Origin: Pseudomonadota bacterium
GTDB lineage: Bacteria; Pseudomonadota; Alphaproteobacteria; Rhizobiales; Beijerinckiaceae
DNA: 5,100 nt
NCBI GenBank assembly: GCA_028876585.1
Contig: JAGWRL010000147.1
Location: 1-5,100, forward strand
Direction of reading: 5' to 3'
A program made the translations under genes and the position numbers. Below are positions 1 through 5,100 of the stretch, one piece after another; within the stretch, counting starts at the first letter, position 1, and each line of letters begins with the position of its first letter. The notes below the pieces were generated by a model. It saw only the letters and a list, made by a program, of their open reading frames with translations, made no database searches and was not told the DNA's origin.

Positions 1-368
1 ACGGCGCGCGCGTCGCCGCCTATAAGGTTTCCAAGCGCGCGCACGCCGACATTTCGGCGCTGTCGGCGGGCTTCTACGTCCGCGAGAGCGACGGGCGCAT
101 CGAGGCGGCGCGCGTGGCGTTCGGCGGCATGGCCGGCACGCCGAAGCGGGCGCGCCGAGCCGAGGCGGCGCTCGCCGGCCAGCCGTTTGTGCAGGCGAGT
201 TTCGCGGCGGCGGCCCGCGCGGTCGAAGACGATTTCACGCCGCTGAGCGACTGGCGCGCCAGCGCCGAGTACCGGCGCGCGGTCGCGGCCAATCTGTTCC
301 GCCGCTTCTGGCTGGAGCAGGCGGGCGGCTCCGAACCCATCCGCCTCCAGCGCGCCGTGGGAGCCTGA
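1..368 (+). CDS. xdhA: Xanthine dehydrogenase small subunit XdhA (C-terminal part, 5' end outside window)
   Basis: Reading from base 3 gives 121 residues ending at TGA 366-368; the start lies upstream of the window. XdhA carries the two [2Fe-2S] clusters and FAD and passes electrons from the molybdenum site of XdhB to NAD+ in the cytoplasm. Only the C-terminal subdomain of the FAD module (the CO-dehydrogenase flavoprotein C-terminal fold) is visible. Recognisable family stretches are YKVSKRAHADISAL near the start of the fragment, then ARVAFGGMAGTPKRA, then DFTPLSDWRASAEYRR, which matches the usual 'DFxPxSDxRAS' segment, followed by a short tail ending RLQRAVGA. The iron-sulfur and main FAD-binding parts cannot be judged. 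Just two bases separate its stop from the xdhB start, so the two subunits are co-translated. The identification is secure because xdhB and xdhC follow directly. An ATG at 114 is internal and is not a gene start. Confidence 0.93.
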   Translation, partial: GARVAAYKVSKRAHADISALSAGFYVRESDGRIEAARVAFGGMAGTPKRARRAEAALAGQPFVQASFAAAARAVEDDFTPLSDWRASAEYRRAVAANLFRRFWLEQAGGSEPIRLQRAVGA

Positions 369-370
369 CG

Positions 371-2698
371 ATGAAACACGATCCGATCACCACCGCTCCC
401 GTTGGCGCCGCGCATCAAAGTCTCGCGCACGAGTCGGCGTGTTTGCATGTCACCGGCCACGCCGAATATGCCGACGACCTGACCGAGCCGACCGGCGCGC
501 TGCACGCCGCGCTGGGCCTGTCGAGCGTCGCGCATGGCCGCATCCGTTCGCTCGATCTCGCCGCAGTCCGCGCCGCGCCCGGCGTCGTCGACGTGCTGAC
601 CGCGCGGGAATTGCCCGGTCCGAACGACATCAGCCCGGTCGGCAAGTCCGACGATCCTATCTTCGCGACGGACAAGGTTCTTTTCCACGGGCAACCGATC
701 TTTGCGGTGGTGGCGCAAAGCCGCGATCAGGCGCGCCGCGCCGCGCGGCTGGCGAAGATCGACTACGAGGTGCTGCCGCATCGCCTCGATCCGCTCGCCG
801 CGCGCGACGGCGGCATGGATTACGTGACCGACCCGCTGACGCTGCGGCGCGGCGAACCGGAGGCGGCGATGGCCGCCGCGCCGCGCCGCGCCTCCGGCCG
901 TTTTGTCATCGGCGGGCAGGATCACTTCTATCTCGAAGGGCAGATCGCGCTGGCGATCCCCGGCGAGGGCGACGAGATGACGCTGTTCGTCTCCACCCAA
1001 CATCCAGCGGAAGCGCAGCACATGGTCGCCCACGTGTTGGGAACCTCCTGCAACAACGTAGTCGTGAACGTGCGCAGGATGGGCGGCGGCTTCGGCGGCA
1101 AGGAGACGCAGATGAACTTGTTCGCCTGCGTCGCCGCCGTCGCCGCCCGGCGCGCGCGACGCGCGGTGAAGCTGCGTCCCGACCGCGACGACGACATGAT
1201 CGCCACCGGCAAGCGCCACGACTTCGTCGTCGATTACGAAGTCGGCTTCGACGAGACCGGCCGCATCCTCGCGGTGACGGGCGATTGGCACGCGCGCTGC
1301 GGCATGTCCGCCGACCTGTCGGGGCCGGTCACCGACCGGGCGCTGTTCCACGCCGACAACGCCTATTTCTACCCCGCCGTCGAGTTGCGCTCGCATCCCT
1401 GGCGCACGCACACCGTCAGCAACACGGCGTTTCGCGGTTTCGGTGGGCCGCAGGGCGTCATCGTCGCCGAGCGCATGATCGAGGAGATCGCCTATGCCAC
1501 CGGCCAGGACACGCTCGCCGTGCGCAAGGCCAATCTCTACCGCAACGGCCAGCCAACGCCCTATCATCAGACAATCGAGGACCAGATCCTGCCGCGCATC
1601 TTCTCCGAGCTGGAGAAGAGTTCGGATTACGCGCGCCGGCGCGAGGCGGCGCTCGCCTTCAACGCCAAGGGCGGCCCGATCCGGCGCGGGATTGCGCTGA
1701 CGCCGGTGAAATTCGGCATCAGCTTCACCGCGACCCACTACAACCAGGCCGGCGCGCTGCTGCACGTCTATTCCGACGGCTCGATCCATCTCAACCACGG
1801 CGGCTGCGAGATGGGGCAGGGGCTGCACACCAAAATCGCGCAGGTCGTCGCCGACGCGTTCCAGGTCGATGTCGAGCGCATCAAGGTGACGAAGACGACG
1901 ACCGAAAAAGTCCCCAACGCCTCGGCCACCGCCGCCTCCTCCGGCGCCGACCTCAACGGCATGGCCGCGCTCGACGCCTGCGAGCAGATCAAGGCGCGCC
2001 TCGTCGCCTTTCTCTGCGACAGCCGCGACGCCACGCCGGATGAGATCGCCTTCACGCGCAATCACGCGCTCGTGCGCGGCGAGGCGATTGCGTTCGAGAC
2101 GCTGATCGCTTCGGCCTATGCGGCGCGGGTGCACCTGTCGGCGGCGGGATTTTACGCGACGCCGAAAATCCACTGGAACCGGGCGGAGGGCAAAGGCCGC
2201 CCGTTCTATTACTTCGCCTATGGCGCGGCTTGCGCCGAAGTGAGCGTCGACACGCTGACCGGGGAATATGTCGTCGAGCGCGTCGATGCGCTTCAGGACG
2301 TCGGCCGCTCGCTCAATCCCGCGATCGACAAGGGGCAGGTGGAGGGCGCGATTGTGCAGGGCATGGGCTGGCTGACGAGCGAGGAGCTTTGGTGGGACGA
2401 CAACGGCCGGTTGCGCACGCACGCGCCCTCGACCTACAAGATCCCACTCGCCTCCGACCGGCCCAAGATTTTCAACGTCGCGCTCGCCGATTGGTCCGTC
2501 AATCAGGAGCGCACCATCAAACGCTCCAAGGCCGTCGGCGAACCGCCGTTCGTATTGGGCATTTCCGTGTTCGAGGCGATCGGCATGGCGGTCGCTTCGC
2601 TTGGCGGCTATCGCGCCGCGCCGCGCCTCGATGCGCCGGCGACGCCGGAGCGCGTGCTGATGGCCTGCGAGCGGCTGCGGGCGGAGGCGGCGCGATGA
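371..2698 (+). CDS. xdhB: Xanthine dehydrogenase large, molybdopterin-binding subunit XdhB
   Basis: This 775-residue protein is close to the 777 of Rhodobacter capsulatus XdhB. It hydroxylates hypoxanthine to xanthine and xanthine to urate at a molybdenum cofactor, in a cytoplasmic XdhA2B2 complex. The N-terminal a/b hammerhead domain covers roughly residues 15-150 (HVTGHAEYADDL), and the molybdenum-binding domains fill the rest. Residues matching bovine xanthine oxidoreductase are Gln210 (bovine 767), Glu245 in GGGFGGKET (802), Arg323 in TDRALF (880), Phe357 in AFRGFGG (914), Phe452 in KFGISFT (1009), Gln483 in EMGQG (1040), Ala522 in TAASSGAD (1079) and the catalytic base Glu724 in KAVGEPP (1261). 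The Glu245/Arg323 pair separates xanthine dehydrogenases from aldehyde oxidases. The start at ATG 371 is supported by GGGAG at 359-363, seven bases upstream, and by family-like N-terminal sequence. The stop overlaps the xdhC start. No TTA, CTA or TCA codon occurs in the first 684 codons. Confidence 0.98.
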   Translation: MKHDPITTAPVGAAHQSLAHESACLHVTGHAEYADDLTEPTGALHAALGLSSVAHGRIRSLDLAAVRAAPGVVDVLTARELPGPNDISPVGKSDDPIFATDKVLFHGQPIFAVVAQSRDQARRAARLAKIDYEVLPHRLDPLAARDGGMDYVTDPLTLRRGEPEAAMAAAPRRASGRFVIGGQDHFYLEGQIALAIPGEGDEMTLFVSTQHPAEAQHMVAHVLGTSCNNVVVNVRRMGGGFGGKETQMNLFACVAAVAARRARRAVKLRPDRDDDMIATGKRHDFVVDYEVGFDETGRILAVTGDWHARCGMSADLSGPVTDRALFHADNAYFYPAVELRSHPWRTHTVSNTAFRGFGGPQGVIVAERMIEEIAYATGQDTLAVRKANLYRNGQPTPYHQTIEDQILPRIFSELEKSSDYARRREAALAFNAKGGPIRRGIALTPVKFGISFTATHYNQAGALLHVYSDGSIHLNHGGCEMGQGLHTKIAQVVADAFQVDVERIKVTKTTTEKVPNASATAASSGADLNGMAALDACEQIKARLVAFLCDSRDATPDEIAFTRNHALVRGEAIAFETLIASAYAARVHLSAAGFYATPKIHWNRAEGKGRPFYYFAYGAACAEVSVDTLTGEYVVERVDALQDVGRSLNPAIDKGQVEGAIVQGMGWLTSEELWWDDNGRLRTHAPSTYKIPLASDRPKIFNVALADWSVNQERTIKRSKAVGEPPFVLGISVFEAIGMAVASLGGYRAAPRLDAPATPERVLMACERLRAEAAR

Positions 2699-3444
2699 TC
2701 CGCGTGCGCGTCGCCCGCGTCTGGGGCTCGACGCCGCGCGAGACGGGCGCGGAAATGTTCGTCGCCCGCGACGGCGTCGAGGGCACCATCGGCGGCGGCC
2801 AGCTCGAATATCTCGCCATCGACCGCGCGCGCCGCATGATCGCGCGGGGCGAGCGCGAAGCGGGCCTGACGGTGGCGCTCGGGCCGGATATCGGCCAATG
2901 CTGCGGCGGCAAGGTGGAGCTTTCGTTCGACCGTGAGCCGCCGACGCGGCGCGAGGCGGGGCCGCCGGCGCTGATCTTCGGCGCCGGCCACGTCGGCCGC
3001 GCGCTCGCCCGCGCGCTCAAACCGCTGCCGCTGGCGCCGAGGCTGATTGATGAGCGCGCGGCCGAACTCGCCCTCGCCGACCCCGGCATCCCCACCACGC
3101 TCTCGGCCCTGCCGGAGGCTGAAATCCGCGCCGCGCCCGCCGGCTCGGTCTATGTGATCCTCACCCACGATCACGCGCTCGATTTTCTGCTTGGCCTCGA
3201 GGCGCTCCAGCGCAAGGACGCGGCCTATGTCGGCATGATCGGCAGCCGCAGCAAACGCGCCGCCTTCGCGCATTACGCCGCCCGCGAGCGCGTCGACATC
3301 AGCGCGCTGGTCTGTCCGATCGCCGCTGGTTTCCCGCGCGACAAGCGCCCCGAGGCGATCGCCGCCTTCGCGGCGGCGGAAATCCTCGCCCGCCTGATCG
3401 CGCGCGCCGCCGCTCCCCTTCCCGTCGAGGCCGGATCGCGATGA
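2695..3444 (+). CDS. xdhC: Xanthine dehydrogenase accessory protein XdhC (Moco insertion chaperone)
   Basis: This 249-residue protein belongs to the XdhC/CoxI family. XdhC binds molybdenum cofactor, promotes its sulfuration and inserts it into XdhB; it is not part of the mature enzyme. The N-terminal domain shows GSTPRE (11-16), GTIGGGQLEY (30-39) and GQCCGG (67-72). A Rossmann-like C-terminal domain follows, with FGAGHVGRAL (95-104), THDHALDF (157-164), YVGMIGSRSKR (178-188) and CPIA (207-210). The start is ATG 2695, inside an ATGA overlap with the xdhB stop, with GGAGG at 2683-2687 seven bases upstream. An open frame continues upstream inside xdhB, but its translation (RRAAPRCAGDAGARADG) is arginine-rich and unlike the family. 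As a result only ten residues precede GSTPRE, where homologues usually have an extra helix ('LLxxL...G.P'), and the protein is shorter than the common 280-330. CPIA replaces the usual CPIG. It is probably functional, since all other motifs are intact. Confidence 0.94.
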   Translation: MIRVRVARVWGSTPRETGAEMFVARDGVEGTIGGGQLEYLAIDRARRMIARGEREAGLTVALGPDIGQCCGGKVELSFDREPPTRREAGPPALIFGAGHVGRALARALKPLPLAPRLIDERAAELALADPGIPTTLSALPEAEIRAAPAGSVYVILTHDHALDFLLGLEALQRKDAAYVGMIGSRSKRAAFAHYAARERVDISALVCPIAAGFPRDKRPEAIAAFAAAEILARLIARAAAPLPVEAGSR

Positions 3445-4730
3445 AGACGCTGCTGCGCGGCCGCCTGCTCACTTTCCACGCCGATCCCGCCGAGACGGCG
3501 GACAACCATCGCTACATCGAGGACGGCGCGCTCGTCATCGAGAACGGCCGCATATCAGCGCTTGGCCGCTACACCGATCTCGCCGCGCCTGACAGGATCG
3601 AGATCGACCATCGCCCGCATCTGATCCTGCCCGGCTTCATCGATCCGCACATCCACTTCCCGCAAGTGCAGGTCATCGCCAGTTGGGGCGAGCAATTGCT
3701 GGACTGGTTGAACCGCTACACCTTCCCGGCCGAGGCGCGCTTCGCCGAGCCCGCTCACGCCGAGGCGATGGCCTCCGCCTTCCTCGACCTGCTGCTCGCG
3801 CATGGCACGACCACGGCCTGCGCCTTCGCCTCCGTTCATCCCGGCAGCGTCGACGCGCTCATGTCGGCGGCGCAGACGCGCGGGATGATGATGATCGCCG
3901 GCAAGGTGATGATGGACCGCAACGCGCCGGAATATCTGCGCGATACGCCGCAGAGCGGCTACGACGCCAGCAAGCGCCTGATCGCGCGCTGGCACGGGCG
4001 CGACCGTCTGCGCTACGCGATCACGCCGCGCTTCGCGATCACCTCGACGCCGGAGCAGATGGCGGCGGCGGGCGCGCTCGCAAGCGAACATCCCGACCTC
4101 GCGATCCAGACACACTTGAGCGAGAACCGCGCCGAAATCGACCTGACATTATCGCTCTACCCGCGCGCGCGCGACTATCTCGACGTCTACGAGACCTATG
4201 GACTGGTGAGGCCGAACACCCTGCTGGGGCACGCCATACATCTCCATCCGCGCGAGATCGCGCGCATGGCCGAGTCCGGCGCGCGCGCCGTGTTCTGCCC
4301 GACGTCCAACCTGTTCCTCGGCTCGGGCCTGTTCGACGCGCAGGGGCTGCGGAGCGCCGGAATCGTCACCGCACTCGCGACCGACGTCGGCGCCGGCACC
4401 AGCTACTCGCAATTGCAGAGCTTGAACGAAGCTTACAAGGTCATGCAGTTGCGCGGCCAGCGGCTGCATCCACTCGCGGCCTTCCACTGGATCACGCGCG
4501 GCAACGCGCGGGCGCTCGGCCTCGCCGACCGGATCGGCGCGTTGCAGGCGGGCTTCGACGCCGACCTTGTCGTTCTCGACGCCCGCGCCACGCCCGCCAT
4601 GGCGCTGCGCGCCGAGCGGATCGAGAGCCTTGCGGAAGAGCTGTTCCTGTTGCAGATGCTCGGCGACGACCGCGCCATCGCCCAGACCTACGTGGCCGGC
4701 CGGCCGCTGAAGCCGGCGCGCCCGGCATGA
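3441..4730 (+). CDS. guaD: Guanine deaminase GuaD (zinc amidohydrolase)
   Basis: This 429-residue protein of the amidohydrolase superfamily hydrolyses guanine to xanthine and ammonia in the cytoplasm, feeding XdhAB encoded upstream. Its length fits bacterial guanine deaminases (about 430-440). A small beta-sandwich region surrounds the TIM-barrel: residues 1-60 and the end, with the typical GFDADLVVLDA near 370. Metal ligands by motif are His70 and His72 in PGFIDPHIHFPQ, His225 in THLSEN, His264 in LGHAIHL and Asp315 in TDVGAG. Substrate residues are Gln75, Arg197-Phe198 (TPRF) and the proton-shuttle Glu228. These match human enzyme positions H82, H84, H240, H279, D330, Q87, R213-F214 and E243, and the 51-residue gap between the last His and the Asp is the same. 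ATG 3441 overlaps the xdhC stop (ATGA); a modest GAGG lies at 3427-3430, so coupled translation is likely. Chlorohydrolase relatives are less likely given the PRF and HFPQ motifs. Confidence 0.96.
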   Translation: MKTLLRGRLLTFHADPAETADNHRYIEDGALVIENGRISALGRYTDLAAPDRIEIDHRPHLILPGFIDPHIHFPQVQVIASWGEQLLDWLNRYTFPAEARFAEPAHAEAMASAFLDLLLAHGTTTACAFASVHPGSVDALMSAAQTRGMMMIAGKVMMDRNAPEYLRDTPQSGYDASKRLIARWHGRDRLRYAITPRFAITSTPEQMAAAGALASEHPDLAIQTHLSENRAEIDLTLSLYPRARDYLDVYETYGLVRPNTLLGHAIHLHPREIARMAESGARAVFCPTSNLFLGSGLFDAQGLRSAGIVTALATDVGAGTSYSQLQSLNEAYKVMQLRGQRLHPLAAFHWITRGNARALGLADRIGALQAGFDADLVVLDARATPAMALRAERIESLAEELFLLQMLGDDRAIAQTYVAGRPLKPARPA

Positions 4731-4757
4731 TTTGAGATTTGTCGCAAAAATCGGAAA
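4731..4757. promoter_or_regulatory. AT-rich imperfect inverted repeat just after guaD (candidate operator)
   Basis: Immediately after the guaD stop, TTT(ga)GATTT is mirrored by AAATC(gg)AAA around a seven-base centre, GTCGCAA. The axis is base 4744. Nine of thirteen position pairs match, including five in a row (4736-4740 with 4748-4752). The stretch is strikingly AT-rich beside its very GC-rich surroundings. The arrangement suits a dimeric transcription factor site controlling the permease; it is too weak a stem, without a T-run, to be a good terminator. No specific regulator family is recognised, and the assignment is inference from symmetry and position. Confidence 0.3.
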
Positions 4758-4763
4758 CTGACG

Positions 4764-4778
4764 CAAACACACAAACAC
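4764..4778. repeat. Tandem CAAACAC direct repeat in the guaD-permease gap
   Basis: The heptamer CAAACAC occurs at 4764-4770 and again at 4772-4778, a period of eight bases. In addition CGCAAA occurs at 4743-4748 and 4762-4767, nineteen bases apart, so the first heptamer is the end of a longer spaced repeat. It sits between the inverted repeat and a possible -10 element. It may be part of a regulator-binding region, or chance in a short AC-rich run. Confidence 0.4.
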
Positions 4779-4806
4779 TTCCGCCGATCCTCGCCGGCTC
4801 TATGCT
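4779..4806 (+). promoter_or_regulatory. Possible sigma-70-type promoter for the permease
   Basis: TATGCT at 4801-4806 matches four of six bases of the -10 consensus. TTCCGC at 4779-4784, sixteen bases upstream, is a poor -35 (only the TT fits well). The AT-rich stretch at 4731-4780 lies just upstream, as often seen at promoters in GC-rich genomes. TTGAGA at 4732-4737 is a better -35 match, but nothing like a -10 follows at proper spacing. Transcription from 4801-4806 would leave a leader of about 40 bases. Weak evidence; read-through from guaD is an equal alternative. Confidence 0.25.
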
Positions 4807-4849
4807 CGCCGCGCAACTCACGCGCCGGGAACCGGCCGGAGCCGGAGGA
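4794..4849 (+). promoter_or_regulatory. GC-rich permease leader with competing stems over the Shine-Dalgarno
   Basis: The permease ribosome binding site is GGAGGA at 4844-4849. Its first two G are part of GAGCCGG (4839-4845), which pairs perfectly over seven bases with CCGGCTC at 4794-4800. GCCGG (4841-4845) can instead pair with CCGGC (4832-4836) across a CGGA loop. That CCGGC can itself pair with an identical GCCGG at 4824-4828 across a GAA loop. The folds are partly exclusive, and some hide part of the ribosome site while others free it. This could be translational control, or simply repetitive GC-rich sequence. No known riboswitch consensus was confirmed. Confidence 0.3.
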
Positions 4850-4853
4850 AACC

Positions 4854-5100
4854 ATGGCGAACAATCCACGCGAAACAGGCGGCGTCGACGAATGGCTGCC
4901 GCTGCCCAAGCTGGCCGCGCTCGGCCTGCAACATGTGCTGGTGATGTATGCGGGCGCCGTCGCCGTGCCGCTGATCGTCGCGGGCGCGCTCGGCCTGCCG
5001 CCGGAGCAGCGCGCCATCCTGATCTCAGCTGATATTCTCGCCTGCGGCCTCGCTTCGCTGGTGCAATCCCTGGGGCTTCCCTTCGTCGGCATCCGCTTGC
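4854..5100 (+). CDS. NCS2/NAT-family nucleobase (xanthine/uric acid-type) permease, N-terminal part
   Basis: The frame from ATG 4854 runs open to the window edge, giving 82 residues. The start follows a strong GGAGGA (4844-4849) at good spacing. After a polar N-terminus (MANNPRETGGVDEWLPLPK) comes GLQHVLVMYAGAVAVPLIVAGALGL, the signature first membrane segment of nucleobase:cation symporter-2 proteins. His27 in LQHVL corresponds to the conserved TM1 histidine of E. coli XanQ (His31). A second hydrophobic segment (ILISADILACGLASLVQ) and GLPFVGIRL follow, as expected for the family. It is an inner-membrane, ion-coupled importer. The purine operon context points to xanthine, guanine or urate rather than uracil, but the specificity motif lies beyond the window, so no gene symbol is given. 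An alternative frame starting at TTG 4739 is a shadow, arginine-rich and without membrane segments. Confidence 0.92.
   Translation, partial: MANNPRETGGVDEWLPLPKLAALGLQHVLVMYAGAVAVPLIVAGALGLPPEQRAILISADILACGLASLVQSLGLPFVGIRL

Noticed and set aside
439..2043. Second + strand frame of 534 codons inside xdhB
   Set aside because: Translation is dominated by Arg/Ala/Gly with no domain; it is an out-of-frame shadow of xdhB.
74..2422. Antisense open frame of 782 codons opposite xdhA/xdhB
   Set aside because: Through xdhB its codons lie exactly opposite the xdhB codons, so it stays open because xdhB avoids TTA, CTA and TCA, as expected in GC-rich DNA. Its translation is low-complexity, rich in Arg, Ala, Gly and Asp, with no recognisable domain, while the sense strand encodes an intact enzyme.
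2230..2694. N-terminal extension of xdhC into xdhB
   Set aside because: The frame is open upstream, but its translation does not resemble XdhC, and the GGAGG plus ATGA overlap fixes the start at 2695.
3555..4115. Antisense open frames opposite guaD (also around 4149-4778)
   Set aside because: Same codon-on-codon shadow effect. The break near 4149 is caused by the single Leu TTA codon (residue 237) in guaD. Products are Arg/Ala-rich without family motifs.
4695..4717. GCCGGC repeats at the end of guaD as an intrinsic terminator
   Set aside because: The stem is only six bases (4695-4700 with 4712-4717), lies within the coding sequence and is not followed by a T-run. Such GCCGGC words are common throughout this DNA.
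4739..5032. Short + strand frame starting at TTG 4739
   Set aside because: It is out of frame with the permease, turns Arg-rich after the leader and has no ribosome site, whereas ATG 4854 has a strong one and family sequence.

Overview
The window holds the distal part of a purine-salvage and purine-oxidation operon, all on the + strand. The DNA is very GC-rich with strong G/C bias at third codon positions. The proteins resemble the two-subunit bacterial xanthine dehydrogenases typified by Rhodobacter capsulatus XdhA/XdhB, and genes are packed with ATGA overlaps. This suggests an alphaproteobacterium, perhaps Hyphomicrobiales (Rhizobiales). The placement is inference from protein style and layout, and no genus can be named.

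Layout: (1) bases 1-368 carry the C-terminal part of xdhA, the iron-sulfur/FAD subunit of xanthine dehydrogenase. (2) 371-2698 is a complete xdhB, the molybdenum-cofactor subunit, with every catalytic and cofactor-contact residue I looked for. (3) 2695-3444 is xdhC, the chaperone that delivers sulfurated molybdenum cofactor; it is complete by its start signal but has a very short N-terminus. (4) 3441-4730 is guaD, guanine deaminase, with a full set of zinc and substrate residues. (5) 4731-4853 is the only real intergenic gap. It starts AT-rich, with an inverted repeat and short tandem repeats, and ends in a GC-rich leader that can fold over the next gene's ribosome binding site. (6) 4854 to the window end is the N-terminus of an NCS2/NAT-family nucleobase permease, cut off by the window edge.

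Together the genes import a purine base (permease), deaminate guanine to xanthine (GuaD) and oxidise hypoxanthine/xanthine to urate (XdhAB, matured by XdhC). Urate breakdown genes are not in the window. xdhA to guaD are almost certainly one transcript with coupled translation. The permease may be co-transcribed or have its own control in the 123-base gap.

The coding content is a known pathway, and I see no undescribed enzyme system, mobile element, CRISPR array, tRNA or rRNA. The least explained parts are the guaD-permease gap and the trimmed XdhC.
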